Positions 24,857 to 35,370 are shown, counted from the first letter of the stretch. The stretch is DNA of 64,000 nucleotides from Streptomyces sp. HUAS YS2 (GCF_033343995.1 NZ_CP137573.1:1550001-1614000), one strand, 5' to 3'. Numbers and translations: made by a program. The notes: generated by a model not told the origin, from the sequence alone.

Positions 24857-26031
24857 GCCGAGTGCGCCTTTCCGTAGCGTCCGTAGGTGTCGAGGAGGTC
24901 GTGGACCCGGCCCATGGCCGCGGCCAGGGCGGCCGTGTCCCGGCCGGTCCAGTCGCGTTCGCGCATGCTGTGCACGGAGATCCAGCCGGTCATGTCGTCG
25001 CCGCGGACGACCGGGGAGAGCATCTGGGCGTTCACGCCGTACACGTCGACCAGCGCCTGCGGCGGATGCGGGTCGTCCCGGAAGTGCGGCTGGACCAGCG
25101 GGGCGCGGTGCTCCTCCAGCCACCGCACGGTGTTGAGCCTGCGCTGGTCGAGCGAGGCGTCGCGGCGGATCGACCGGATGCCGTCGCCGAGCGCCTCGGC
25201 GGCCGTGAGGTCCACGTGCAGGCCGTGGTCGGGCACGTCGAGGCGGAGCGTGGTGCGGTCGGCGCCGGTGGCGTCGAGCAGCGCGGCCAGCGCCTCCTGG
25301 AACCGGGCGCGCAGGCTGCCGGAGCGCAGCAGGTCGCCGTGGCCGGTGAGGACGGGCGCGGCTCCGGCGAGGTCGAGCGCGCGCCACAGGGTGGCGGCGA
25401 CGCTGTCGAACACCGGGATACCGAGGGAGGGTTCGAGGCCGGCGGCGGGCTCGGCCCCGAACACATTGGTGCACACGACGGCCACCGCGTGGCTGTCCGG
25501 CGCGGCCTCCTCGATCTGCCGGGCGACGTCGGCGCGCGGGATGCGGGCGAAGGCCTCGTTGTCGCTGACGCCGGAGGGTTCGGCGAGCGTGGCGTGCAGC
25601 CCCTCCTCGGCGTACGTCGCCACGATCCGCTCGGCGACGTCCCGGGTGTAGGGGACGGCCAGGCCGAGGCGGGTCACGCCGTACGCGGCGCAGGCGTCGA
25701 GCAGGGCGAGCGTGGAGGTGGTGGCGGGGATGCCGGTGGCCTCGGTGATCGCGACGCACAGCGCGCGGTCGTGGTCGACGCCGAGCCAGGACCCGGAGGT
25801 GCCGTTCCACACGATGACGTCGACGCGGGCGTCGGCGAGCTGCCGGGCGGCGGCCAGCATGGGCGCCGGGTCGAACTGGGCGTCGGAGCCGCCGTCGAGG
25901 GCGATCCGGGTGACGGGGACCCGCGCGAAGTGCGCGGTGACGTCGTCGGTGCCGTGCAGGAGCCGGTAGGTCACCGGCTCCAGACAGGTGTTGGAGGACG
26001 GGGTGAGCATCCCCAGGCGGTAGGTCGTCAT
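24853..26031 (-). CDS. Maleate isomerase / Asp-Glu racemase-like enzyme fused to a GAF-like domain
   Basis: A 392-residue fusion. Residues 1 to about 245 are an Asp/Glu/hydantoin racemase-superfamily domain like maleate cis-trans isomerase ([34 protein letters not shown] with Cys187). The first active-site cysteine, normally in a CTSGS motif, is replaced: the sequence is NGTSGS (residues 76-81). One Gly and one Cys is the arrangement of arylmalonate decarboxylase. Residues about 300-392 look like a GAF domain. It is coupled by ATGA overlaps to the MFS transporter upstream and the deacetylase-fold hydrolase downstream. The chemistry may be decarboxylation and not isomerisation. Confidence 0.75.
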   Translation of the reverse strand: MTTYRLGMLTPSSNTCLEPVTYRLLHGTDDVTAHFARVPVTRIALDGGSDAQFDPAPMLAAARQLADARVDVIVWNGTSGSWLGVDHDRALCVAITEATGIPATTSTLALLDACAAYGVTRLGLAVPYTRDVAERIVATYAEEGLHATLAEPSGVSDNEAFARIPRADVARQIEEAAPDSHAVAVVCTNVFGAEPAAGLEPSLGIPVFDSVAATLWRALDLAGAAPVLTGHGDLLRSGSLRARFQEALAALLDATGADRTTLRLDVPDHGLHVDLTAAEALGDGIRSIRRDASLDQRRLNTVRWLEEHRAPLVQPHFRDDPHPPQALVDVYGVNAQMLSPVVRGDDMTGWISVHSMRERDWTGRDTAALAAAMGRVHDLLDTYGRYGKAHSA

Positions 26032-27359
26032 CGGACGGCAAGCCTCTTGCTGTAGTCGAGTACGAGGGAGGACACGGTGAACAGGACGCCCGCGCCGACG
26101 AAGTAGAGGAGCGCCCAGGTGTAGGAGCCGGTGCCGCCGACGATGTAGCCGACGGCGATCGGGGTGACGATTCCGGCGATGTTGCCCGAGAGGTTCATCG
26201 CTCCGCCGACGACGCCGGCGTTGGCACGGCCGCCGAGGATGGAGGGCAGCGACCAGAACAGGCCGGCCCAGCGCAGGAAGAACATCACGACGGAGAGGAG
26301 GACGACCGCGGTGACCGCGTCGGGGACGAGGACCACGCCGAGCAGTCCGGAGACCACGGACACACCGGCGACGCCCATCATGGTGCGCATGACCTTGTTG
26401 GCGCCCGCGCCGGCCGCCTTCCAGCGGTCGGAGAGCCAGCCGCCGAGGAGCTCGCCGACGAAGCCCGCGCCGAAGATGACGAGGGTCGACCAGCCGATGG
26501 TCTTGATGTCGAATCCCTTGGTCTCCGACAGGTACAGCGGACCCCAGGTGAGCAGTCCGTAGAAGACACCGTTGAAGCCCATCCAGCCCAGGCACATCGC
26601 CCAGAACGAGCGGTACTTCAGGTAGGGGCGCAGCCCGGCGCGCTCGTTGACCGGTCCGGTCGCGTCCTCCTCCGCGTGCGCCTGCTCGATGTACGTGGCC
26701 TCGGCATCGTTGACGCCGGGGTGCTCGCGCGGGGTGTTGCGGATGTACCAGCCGGCGAACAGGCCCGCGACGACGGTGAGCAGGCCCGCGACGACGAAGC
26801 TGATGCGCCAGCTGTCGGTCCAGGCGATCAGGGCGGAGATGATGATGCCGCCGAGCGCCGCACCCAGCGGCGCGCCGCCGTCGAGGAGCACCGCGCCCCG
26901 GCCGCGTTCCTTCGCGGGCAGCCACTGGGCGTTGAGCTTGCCGCCGGCCGGCATGACCGGGGCCTCGACCGCGCCGAGCAGCAGCCGGTAGCCGAGCAGC
27001 GAGCCGGCGCCGGTGGCGGCGGCCGTGACGCTCTGGGCGACTCCCCAGCCGACGCAGGCGCCGGAGACCATGCGGCGGGCGCCGAAGCGGTCGGCGAGCC
27101 AGCCGCTGGGGATCTGCATCAGGGCGTACGTCCAGAAGAACGCGCTGAGCACGAAGCCGGTCGTCTCCTTGGACAGTCCGAGATCCTCGGTGATGAGCGG
27201 CAGCGCGACCGAGACAGAACCCCGGTCGATGTAGTTGAGTGCGACGACGCCCAGAAGAAGGACGAACATCTTCCAGCGCACCTTGGTGGGGCGTGCGCCG
27301 GAATCCTGATCCGATCGTGGGGAGGTAGCGGTCCTGCCGACCGCCGGCGTACTACTCAT
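26028..27359 (-). CDS. MFS transporter, anion:cation symporter type
   Basis: A 443-residue twelve-segment transporter. The loop motif [11 protein letters not shown] between segments 2 and 3 and the N-terminal [15 protein letters not shown] are typical of the ACS/phthalate permease group that imports organic acids such as galactonate, phthalate and related anions. It heads a coupled three-gene unit with the racemase-like fusion and the deacetylase-fold hydrolase. The promoter region carries a 14-bp GntR palindrome about 50 bp upstream, so transport is likely induced by the substrate. Confidence 0.88.
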   Translation of the reverse strand: MSSTPAVGRTATSPRSDQDSGARPTKVRWKMFVLLLGVVALNYIDRGSVSVALPLITEDLGLSKETTGFVLSAFFWTYALMQIPSGWLADRFGARRMVSGACVGWGVAQSVTAAATGAGSLLGYRLLLGAVEAPVMPAGGKLNAQWLPAKERGRGAVLLDGGAPLGAALGGIIISALIAWTDSWRISFVVAGLLTVVAGLFAGWYIRNTPREHPGVNDAEATYIEQAHAEEDATGPVNERAGLRPYLKYRSFWAMCLGWMGFNGVFYGLLTWGPLYLSETKGFDIKTIGWSTLVIFGAGFVGELLGGWLSDRWKAAGAGANKVMRTMMGVAGVSVVSGLLGVVLVPDAVTAVVLLSVVMFFLRWAGLFWSLPSILGGRANAGVVGGAMNLSGNIAGIVTPIAVGYIVGGTGSYTWALLYFVGAGVLFTVSSLVLDYSKRLAVR

Positions 27360-27407
27360 GGCAAGCAGCCCTCGATTCACAGGGGAGGAGGAGGCCGTTC
27401 CGCGCGG

Positions 27408-27421
27408 TTTGGTATACCAAA
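27408..27421. promoter_or_regulatory. GntR/FCD operator 1
   Basis: TTTGGTATACCAAA is a perfect 14-bp palindrome with the TGGTATACCA core known for FadR/FCD-type GntR proteins, between the divergent MFS gene and its GntR gene. Confidence 0.78.
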
Positions 27422-27452
27422 GGATGGGGGCACTCCCCTGCGCCGTCAAGCG

Positions 27453-27466
27453 TTTGGTATACCGTG
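27453..27466. promoter_or_regulatory. GntR/FCD operator 2
   Basis: TTTGGTATACCGTG repeats the same core 45 bp away, centre to centre, 25 bp before the GntR start. The two sites probably allow separate or joint control of the divergent promoters. Confidence 0.72.
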
Positions 27467-27490
27467 ATGACTTCGATATACGGAGGACAC

Positions 27491-28162
27491 GTGACAGCGA
27501 CCAACACGGCGGCCGCGCCGGTGGGTTCGGCGGGCGGCCCGGTGTGGCTGCGCGACCAGGTCTGCGAGGGCCTGCGCGACCGGATCATCACCGGGCGGCT
27601 TGCACCCGGCGACCGGCTCGTCGAGCGCGATCTGGCCGAGGAGTTCGGGGTCTCCCGGGTGCCGGTGCGCGAAGCCATCCGCATCCTGCTCGGCGAGGGC
27701 TTCCTCCAGGCGCTCTCCCCGCGCCGCATCGTCGTCAAGCAACTGTCCCGGCAGGACGTGGAGAACCTCTTCGACATGCGCGAGGCCCTCGAGGTCCTCG
27801 CCGCGCGCCGGGCCGCCGAACGCGCCACGCCCGAGCAGCTCCGTACGCTCGGGCACCTGCTGGAGGAGGCCCACCGGGCCACGCTGTCCGGCAAGCCGGA
27901 GCGCATCTCGCGCGCCAACACCGCCTTCCACCACCACATCGTGGAGCTGGCCGGCAACGAACTCCTCGCCACCACACTGGAGTCCCTTGAGGGCCGGCTG
28001 CGCTGGCTGTTCCAGCAGATCGACGACCCAGGTCCGCTGTGGGACGAACACCGCGCCCTGTACGACGCGATCGCCGCGGCGGACGCCGAGGCCGCGGCGG
28101 ACATCTCCTTCCGCCACATCCGGCACTACCGGGAAGTGGCACTGCGGTTGTTGTTCGCCTGA
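27491..28162 (+). CDS. GntR-family regulator with FCD domain
   Basis: A 223-residue regulator. The winged helix (about 20-85) includes GDRLVERDLAEEFGVSRVPVREAIRIL; the C-terminal FCD domain has metal-type histidines in ANTAFHHHIVELAGN, DEHRALYDAIAA and RHIRHYREVAL. The GTG at 27491 has GGAGGA five bases upstream; the open frame begins nine codons earlier. It is divergent from the MFS-led cluster and surely controls it through the paired palindromes. FCD ligands are usually small carboxylic acids, in keeping with the cluster. Confidence 0.9.
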   Translation: MTATNTAAAPVGSAGGPVWLRDQVCEGLRDRIITGRLAPGDRLVERDLAEEFGVSRVPVREAIRILLGEGFLQALSPRRIVVKQLSRQDVENLFDMREALEVLAARRAAERATPEQLRTLGHLLEEAHRATLSGKPERISRANTAFHHHIVELAGNELLATTLESLEGRLRWLFQQIDDPGPLWDEHRALYDAIAAADAEAAADISFRHIRHYREVALRLLFA

Positions 28163-28273
28163 CGGCCGGGCGGGCAGCCACCCACCGTGTGGGCAATCGT
28201 CCCGCAGGGCGGGACGGGTGGGCACACGGGACGGCGCCCTTGCGGGCGCGTTCCGCTCAGGTGCCTGCCTACG

Positions 28274-28315
28274 CCACGGGCGCGGTCGCCCTTGAAGGGT
28301 GGCCGCGCCCGTGGG
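28274..28315. terminator. Bidirectional terminator between GntR and ABC ATPase genes
   Basis: CCACGGGCGCGG (28274-28285) pairs with CCGCGCCCGTGG (28303-28314), and an inner CCC/GGG pair closes a 5-base TTGAA loop. It sits between two convergent genes. Confidence 0.7.
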
Positions 28316-28322
28316 CTCTGGT

Positions 28323-29003
28323 TCAGGCCAGGGCCTGCTCCGACACCCGGCCGTCCTGGACCACGACCGTCCGGTCCGTCCGGGCCAGGTGCGTACGGTC
28401 GTGCGTGACCAGAACCGTCGCCGTGCCGCGCTCCTCCGTCAGGGTCGCGAGCAGCTCCACGACCGCCGCGCCCCGCTCGTGGTCGAGCGCGCTGGTGGGC
28501 TCGTCCACCAGCAGCACCGCGGGCTCGTTCATCAGCGCTCGGGCGATGTTGATCCGCTGCCGCTGACCGCCGGAGAGCTGGTGCGGCCGGCGGCCCGCCT
28601 GCCCGGCCAGGCCCACCGCGTCGAGCAGCGCCATGGCCCGCTCCCGTACCGCCTTCGGCTGCGCGCCCGACAGGTGGGCCATCACCTGGAGCTGCTCCAC
28701 CGCGGTCAGCGAGGCCAGCAGGTTCGGCTGCTGGAAGACGATCCCGATCTTCTCGCGACGCAGCGCCGCCCGGCCCGCCTGGTCCAGCGACCCGGTGTCC
28801 GTACCGGCCACCACGACCCGCCCCCGGTCCGGGGTGACCAGCGTCGCGGCGACGGCCAGCAGGCTCGACTTGCCGGAGCCGGAGGGGCCGACCACGGCGG
28901 TGAGGACGCCCGCGGGCACCTCCAGGGTGACCGCGTCGAGGGCGGTGAGCCGCCCGTCGCCGTCGGGGTAGGTGAGTGTGACGTCGTCGAGGAGAAGACT
29001 CAT
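28323..29003 (-). CDS. LolD/MacB-type ABC transporter ATP-binding protein
   Basis: A 226-residue ATPase with Walker A GPSGSGKSS, Q-loop FQQPNLL, signature LSGGQRQR, Walker B LLVDEPTSAL and switch LVTHD. The spacing and QQPNLL are typical of the MacB/LolD/FtsE group, which works with FtsX-like permeases in envelope processes or peptide export. Its start overlaps the permease stop by four bases. Confidence 0.91.
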   Translation of the reverse strand: MSLLLDDVTLTYPDGDGRLTALDAVTLEVPAGVLTAVVGPSGSGKSSLLAVAATLVTPDRGRVVVAGTDTGSLDQAGRAALRREKIGIVFQQPNLLASLTAVEQLQVMAHLSGAQPKAVRERAMALLDAVGLAGQAGRRPHQLSGGQRQRINIARALMNEPAVLLVDEPTSALDHERGAAVVELLATLTEERGTATVLVTHDRTHLARTDRTVVVQDGRVSEQALA

Positions 29004-30085
29004 CGGGCGCTCCCGAGCGCGGTCAGGGGGTCGACGGCGGTGATCCGCCGGATGGACAGGGCCGCGCCGAGGACGCCGAGGACGATCATCACGGCGGCCG
29101 GCCCGAGCACGGTCAGCGGTTCGAGGACGAACGGCACGTTCCCGCCGCTGATCAGCGCGCCGAAGGTGACGGCGAGCACCGTGCCGAAGAGGGTGCCCGC
29201 GGTGAGCATCAGCACCGCCTGCCCGAGGGCGTCCTTGAGCAGGTACGGGGTGGAGGCGCCGAGCGCCTTCAGGACGGCGACGTCACCGCTCCGCTGGATC
29301 GTCCACACGGTGAAGAAGGCCCCTATGACCAGCGCGGAGATCGCGAACAGGAAGCCGCGCATCATCTGCAGCGAGCCGTTCTCGGCCTGGTAGGACCCTA
29401 TGGCGGTGAGCGCCTCGTCGAGGGTCATCGCCTCCGTGTCCGTGGCCTTGTCGCCGGCCGCGACGTCCGCGTCCGCGGCGGTGCGCAGCGCGACGACGGT
29501 GGCCTGCTGCTCCGTCGTGGTGCCGCCCTGCCCGAGCTTCTGCCAGTCGTCGAGCGAGGTCCACACCACGGGCGTGTGGCTGTACGAGGCGTCCCCGGAG
29601 ACGGCGGCGACCTTCGCCTCCAGCGGGCCGAGGCGTACGGCGTCGCCGACACCGGCCCCCAGTTCCTCCGCGGCCGACTCGGACAGGACGACCTGCCCTG
29701 CGGCGAGCCGCCCGCTCTCGGGCGCGAGGCCGGCGTCCGGCTCGGAGCCGAAGGCGGAGACGGCGGCGGTGAGGTCGCCGGCCTCCGCGTTCAGGGTGCG
29801 GATGCCGAGCGGGTCCGCGGCCGTCACCCCGGGCTGCCCCGCCCACTGCTTCCACTGCTTCTCCGTCACCGTCGAGTTGGTGAAGGAGACCGACTGGCCC
29901 GAAGGCGGCGCGGCGAACGCGAGCCGGTCGGCGGGCAGCTCGGTGATCGCGGAGATGTTCTCCCGCGCGAGCCCGGCGGTCAGCCCGGACAGCAGTCCGA
30001 CGAGCAGTGTGATCAGCACGATCACCGTGCCCATCAGGGTGAATCGCCCCTTGGCGAATCTGAGGTCTCTCCATGCCACGAACAT
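29000..30085 (-). CDS. FtsX/MacB-like ABC transporter permease
   Basis: A 361-residue permease with one N-terminal membrane segment (about 17-39, LMGTVIVLITLLVGLLSGL), an extracellular domain of about 200 residues and three C-terminal segments with the FtsX pattern RSGDVAVLKALGAS. It is translationally coupled to the ATPase. It lies divergent from a two-component operon, a layout common in actinobacteria for antimicrobial-peptide or envelope-stress transporters; such a role is inference. The ATG at 30085 is chosen since the upstream extension lacks coding character. Confidence 0.87.
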   Translation of the reverse strand: MFVAWRDLRFAKGRFTLMGTVIVLITLLVGLLSGLTAGLARENISAITELPADRLAFAAPPSGQSVSFTNSTVTEKQWKQWAGQPGVTAADPLGIRTLNAEAGDLTAAVSAFGSEPDAGLAPESGRLAAGQVVLSESAAEELGAGVGDAVRLGPLEAKVAAVSGDASYSHTPVVWTSLDDWQKLGQGGTTTEQQATVVALRTAADADVAAGDKATDTEAMTLDEALTAIGSYQAENGSLQMMRGFLFAISALVIGAFFTVWTIQRSGDVAVLKALGASTPYLLKDALGQAVLMLTAGTLFGTVLAVTFGALISGGNVPFVLEPLTVLGPAAVMIVLGVLGAALSIRRITAVDPLTALGSAR

Positions 30086-30144
30086 GGTGACCAGCCTGCT
30101 CGGCCGGGGCACGCGCGGGCATCGCGCCACGGATGGCTCCGCAA

Positions 30145-30160
30145 TCAAACTTTCGGTTGA
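30145..30160. promoter_or_regulatory. Inverted repeat in the ABC/two-component divergent region
   Basis: TCAAAC-TTTC-GGTTGA is a 6-4-6 inverted repeat with one mismatch, 38 bp before the kinase start and 60 bp before the permease start. It is a candidate site for the response regulator encoded rightward. Confidence 0.4.
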
Positions 30161-30197
30161 GTCCGGATTGTCGGCTCCGGCCTAGGCTGGTCGCATC

Positions 30198-31379
30198 ATG
30201 GATCCCCGTTCGCTCACCCCTGCCCTGCGCGCCCTGCGTGTCTGTCTGCATCTGCTGATGGCCGGGCTGCTGACGCTGGCCGCGGTGCGGTCGGACAGCG
30301 GCGCGGGCGTCGCCGCGGCGGTGCTGACCGGCGCGGTGTACGCGGCCGGGGCCGTCCTGCCGTCCGTACGGGAGTCGCAGCGGGCGGCCGCGCTGTGGCT
30401 GGGGGCACTGTGCGCGTCCTGGCTGGTGCTGCTCTGGCTGACGCCGGAAGGGCTCTGGGTCGCGTTCCCGCTGTACTTCCTGCAGCTCCACCTGCTGCCC
30501 GCGCGCTGGTCGCTGCCGGCCGTCACACTGACGGCGGGCGCGGCGATCGGGTCGTACGTACGGCACGGCTCGGCGCTCAACCCCGGGGTGTTCATCGGGC
30601 CGCTGCTCGGCGCGGCGGTCGCGGTGGCGACCGTACTCGGCTACCAGGCGCTGTACCGGGAGAGCGAGCGGCGCCGGCGGCTGATCGAGGAGCTGATCTC
30701 GACCCGGGCGGAGCTGGCCGCGGCCGAACGGCACGCGGGCGCGCTGGCGGAGCGGGAGCGGCTGGCCCGGGAGATCCACGACACGCTGGCCCAGGGGCTC
30801 TCCTCGATCCAGCTGCTGCTGCGGGCGGCGGAGCGGGCGCTGCCGGAGGACTCGCCGGCGGCGGGCCACATCGAGCAGGCGCGGCGGGCCGCCCAGGACA
30901 ACCTGGCCGAGGCACGGCGGTTCGTCCGGGAGCTGTCGCCGCCGGACCTGGAGCGCGGCTCGCTGGCGGGCGCGCTGGAGCGGCTGTGCGAGCCGGGGCA
31001 GGTCGGCCCGGCCGGGCCGCGGGTCCGGTTCTCGGTGAGCGGGACGCCGACGGAGCTGCCGACGCCGTACGAGGTGGCGCTGCTGCGGATCGCCCAGTCG
31101 GCGCTGGCGAACACGGTGCGGCACGCGGGGGCGGCGCGGGCCGAGATCACGCTGTCGTTCATGGACGCGTCGGTGACGCTGGACGTGGTGGACGACGGCA
31201 AGGGCTTCGACCCGGCCGCTGTGCGCGCCTCCTCGGAGGGCGGCTTCGGGCTGCCCGCGATGCGTTCGCGGGCCGAGTCGCTGGGCGGCACGTTCACGGT
31301 CGAGTCGACGCCCGGCTCGGGCACGGCGATCGCGGTGTCGCTGCCCCTTCCCACCCCGATCGCTGGAGTGTCGACATGA
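30198..31379 (+). CDS. DesK/NarX-type sensor histidine kinase
   Basis: A 393-residue kinase with four or five membrane segments in residues 14-150, a coiled stretch to about 185, the HisKA_3 box LAREIHDTLAQGLSSIQLLL with His194, and a C-terminal HATPase domain (ALANTVRHAGA, VVDDGKGFD, GFGLPAMRSRAESLGG). It lacks an extracellular sensor loop. It overlaps the response-regulator start by ATGA and is divergent from the FtsX-type ABC transporter, its likely target. Confidence 0.91.
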   Translation: MDPRSLTPALRALRVCLHLLMAGLLTLAAVRSDSGAGVAAAVLTGAVYAAGAVLPSVRESQRAAALWLGALCASWLVLLWLTPEGLWVAFPLYFLQLHLLPARWSLPAVTLTAGAAIGSYVRHGSALNPGVFIGPLLGAAVAVATVLGYQALYRESERRRRLIEELISTRAELAAAERHAGALAERERLAREIHDTLAQGLSSIQLLLRAAERALPEDSPAAGHIEQARRAAQDNLAEARRFVRELSPPDLERGSLAGALERLCEPGQVGPAGPRVRFSVSGTPTELPTPYEVALLRIAQSALANTVRHAGAARAEITLSFMDASVTLDVVDDGKGFDPAAVRASSEGGFGLPAMRSRAESLGGTFTVESTPGSGTAIAVSLPLPTPIAGVST

Positions 31380-32002
31380 CGATCCGTCTCCTTCTGGCCG
31401 ACGACCACCCGGTGGTGCGGGCGGGGCTGCGCGCGGTCCTGGACACCGAACCGGACTTCGAGGTGGTCGCGGAGGCGCCCACGGCGGAGCGGGCGGTGGA
31501 GCTCGCCGCCGCCGGGGGCGTGGACGTGGTGCTGATGGACCTCCAGTTCGGCGCCGGGATGCACGGCTCGGAGGCGACCGCGGCGATCACCGCGGCGCCG
31601 GGCGGGCCGCGGGTGCTGGTACTGACCACGTACGACACGGACGCGGACATCCTGGCGGCGGTGGAGGCGGGGGCCTCGGGCTACCTGCTGAAGGACGCCC
31701 CGCCGGAGGAGCTGGCGGCGGCCGTCCGCACGGCCGCGGCGGGCCAGTCGGCGCTGGCGCCGGCGGTCGCCCACCGCCTGATGGACCGGATGCGCACGCC
31801 GGCGGAGGCGCTGACGAAGCGGGAGCTGGAGGTGCTCCAGCTGGTCGGCGAGGGCCTGTCGAACCTCCAGATCAGCAAGGCGCTGTTCCTGAGCCAGGCG
31901 ACGGTGAAGTCCCACCTGGTCCACATCTTCGCCAAGCTGGGCGTGGACTCCCGCACGGCGGCGGTGGCAACGGCCACGGCACGACGGCTGATCCGGAGGT
32001 AG
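31376..32002 (+). CDS. NarL/LuxR-type response regulator
   Basis: A 208-residue response regulator. The receiver has ADDHPVVRAG, phosphoacceptor Asp in DVVLMDLQFG, VLTTYD and LLKDAPPEEL; the LuxR domain has LTKRELEVLQLVGEGLSNLQISKALFLSQATVKSH. It partners the kinase whose stop it overlaps and probably regulates the divergent ABC genes. Confidence 0.92.
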   Translation: MTIRLLLADDHPVVRAGLRAVLDTEPDFEVVAEAPTAERAVELAAAGGVDVVLMDLQFGAGMHGSEATAAITAAPGGPRVLVLTTYDTDADILAAVEAGASGYLLKDAPPEELAAAVRTAAAGQSALAPAVAHRLMDRMRTPAEALTKRELEVLQLVGEGLSNLQISKALFLSQATVKSHLVHIFAKLGVDSRTAAVATATARRLIRR

Positions 32003-32017
32003 GGGCGGGGCGACGGG

Positions 32018-32086
32018 GCCGCCGACGGGCTGGGGCCGGGGCCGCCGACGGGCTGGGGCCGGGGCCGCCGACGGGCTGGGGCCGGG
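32018..32086. repeat. Three tandem 23-bp GC-rich repeats
   Basis: The unit GCCGCCGACGGGCTGGGG plus five more bases repeats three times exactly at 32018, 32041 and 32064, 16 bp after the response-regulator stop. Further downstream the 14-mer GGACTACGCCCGGA occurs twice (near 32121 and 32180). The gap to 32276 holds no supported gene. Confidence 0.8.
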
Positions 32087-32276
32087 GGCGCCGGGGCGCA
32101 TGGCTCCGCCTTCGTCGGGCAGGACTACGCCCGGAAGGCGACACCCGCAGGAGTACGCCTGCGGATCGACAACCGCAGGACTACGCCCGGAGCGCTACGC
32201 CGCGCCGGCGACACCCAACGCACTACCCTGCGGAACTCCCCCGCCCCGGGCCGCCCCGCCCGACTCGCCCGGCGGG

Positions 32277-32594
32277 TTACCCTCGCCCCGCCACGCCCCC
32301 CGGCGCCTCGCCGAAGAGTTCGACGGCGCGGCGGACGGCCGTCAGGCCCTCGGTCAGGGCGCTCACCGAGCCGACCGAGCCGGCGACGAGCAGCAGCGAC
32401 CGGCGCAGGCGCCGTACCTCGGGGACACCGCCGACGGCCATCGCGTCCATCGCCGCGAGTTCGTCCTCGGCGATCCCGCGGTCGACGAACTCGACGGGAT
32501 GCCCGGCCAGTTCCCGGCGCAGTCGGGAGACGGCCGTACGCAGCTCGACCACCCTCGGGTCCTCGTCGCCGCCGGTCACACGCCTCTGCCCCAT
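32277..32594 (-). CDS. Small conserved protein (DUF5955-like)
   Basis: A 105-residue soluble protein, mostly helical, with charged N-terminal GDEDPRVVELRTAVSRLRREL, then FVDRGIAEDELAAMDAMA and a hydrophobic LLLVAGSVGSVSALTEGLTAVRRAVELFG. From memory it matches the Streptomyces family DUF5955; no function is known. The ATG at 32594 (MGQRR) is favoured over one four codons earlier. It stands alone, with its own promoter region of about 195 bp shared divergently with the nucleotidyltransferase gene. Confidence 0.65.
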   Translation of the reverse strand: MGQRRVTGGDEDPRVVELRTAVSRLRRELAGHPVEFVDRGIAEDELAAMDAMAVGGVPEVRRLRRSLLLVAGSVGSVSALTEGLTAVRRAVELFGEAPGGVAGRG

Positions 32595-32789
32595 GCTCCG
32601 CAACAAAGTCTTCCCCCTCGCACGTCTCCGTGCCTGCTGTGCCTGTGCAGTTCACACCGAACGGACCCTGCGAACGGTGGTCAGGCGCCGGGGGTCGCGG
32701 CCAGTTAACGCCATCGCGCGCCGTGCGCGCCACTCCGCCGACCGAATTCGGCGGCCGATTCCCGGGGGTTCATGCGGTATGCAGGTCTC

Positions 32790-33443
32790 ATGAACGCCTC
32801 ACCACGCCACCCCGCCTCACCCTCACCTTCCGCCTCCCCTTCCTCATCACCCGCCGCCACGTCCGTGGCGGGACTGCTGCTCGCGGCCGGCGGGGGCCGC
32901 CGGCTCGGCGGCCGGCCGAAGGCGCTGCTGCCGCACCGCGGCCGCCCGCTCGTCGAGCACGCGGTGCGCACGCTGAGGGAGGGCGGCTGCGAGGTGATCC
33001 ACGTGGTGCTCGGCGCGTCGGCCGGGCTCGTACGGAAGCGGGCGTCGCTCCCGGGGTGCGTCCTGGTCGACAACCCCGCGTGGGAGGAGGGCATGGGCTC
33101 GTCGCTCCGCGCGGGTCTGGCCTCGCTCGCCGGCACGGGCGCGGACGCGGCGCTGGTGAGCCTGGTGGACCAGCCGGGCATCGGCGCGGAGGCGGTGGCC
33201 CGGGTCCGCTCGGCTTACCGGACGCGGACGAGCCTTGCGGCGGCCTCGTACGACGGGAAGCGCGGCCACCCGGTCCTGTTCGGCGCGGACCGCTGGCCGG
33301 CGATCGTGGCGGGCGCGGTCGGGGACCAGGGGGCGCGGGACTACCTGCGGGCGCACCGGGATGCGATCACCCTCGTGGACTGTTCGGATGTGGCCGAGCC
33401 CTACGACATCGACACGGAGGCGGATCTGGCGCACCTTGAGTGA
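32790..33443 (+). CDS. MobA-like nucleotidyltransferase (molybdenum cofactor cytidylyltransferase type)
   Basis: A 217-residue NTP transferase. After a Ser/Pro-rich N-terminus comes the signature GLLLAAGGGRRLGGRPKALL, then NPAWEEGMGSSLRAGL, LVSLVDQPGI and GKRGHPVLFGADRW, the pattern of the MocA/NicB group that attaches CMP to molybdopterin for xanthine-dehydrogenase-type enzymes. That fits a purine-catabolic neighbourhood (allantoin genes, malate synthase), though no xanthine dehydrogenase gene is in the window. An ATG at 32772 is also possible; neither has a strong ribosome site. Confidence 0.8.
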   Translation: MNASPRHPASPSPSASPSSSPAATSVAGLLLAAGGGRRLGGRPKALLPHRGRPLVEHAVRTLREGGCEVIHVVLGASAGLVRKRASLPGCVLVDNPAWEEGMGSSLRAGLASLAGTGADAALVSLVDQPGIGAEAVARVRSAYRTRTSLAAASYDGKRGHPVLFGADRWPAIVAGAVGDQGARDYLRAHRDAITLVDCSDVAEPYDIDTEADLAHLE

Positions 33444-33491
33444 GGGACGTGGCACCCTGCGCCACGTTCTGTCGATCCGGAGAATCTCGAC

Positions 33492-33524
33492 GTCAACAAA
33501 CCATTGAACTTCCGCAATGAGGAA
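33492..33524. promoter_or_regulatory. allR site: 33-bp composite operator upstream of malate synthase
   Basis: GTCAACAAACCATTGAA (33492-33508), one base, then TTCCGCAATGAGGAA (33510-33524). Aligned with the minus-strand copy before allantoinase, 22 of 33 positions match, with identical spacing. It lies about 140 bp before the malate synthase start. Confidence 0.62.
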
Positions 33525-33667
33525 ACTAGTATCCACTGTTCAGAAGCGCCGATGAGCTCAGACGGCGCTCGCGGCCGTATCTCGGCGCCGTGGCACTCCG
33601 TGCCACGCGGTGCGCCCGGCGGCCGGAAGGCACCGCCCGTGAAGTCCGCTGAAGGAAGTGACAGTTC

Positions 33668-35290
<1,623 letters not shown>

Positions 35291-35328
35291 CCCGCACAGC
35301 AGCCGAACAGCACCTCCCGCACGGACAG

Positions 35329-35370
35329 CCCCGCCCCCGGTGACGCACAGCACCGGGGGCGGGGCTTTTG
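35329..35370 (+). terminator. Strong intrinsic terminator of malate synthase
   Basis: A perfect 14-bp stem (35329-35342 with 35351-35364) around an 8-base loop, followed by CTTTTG, about 40 bp after the malate synthase stop. Confidence 0.85.

Noticed and set aside
32018..32086. CRISPR-like array
   Set aside because: The 23-bp units are directly adjacent with no spacers, and no cas gene is in the window.
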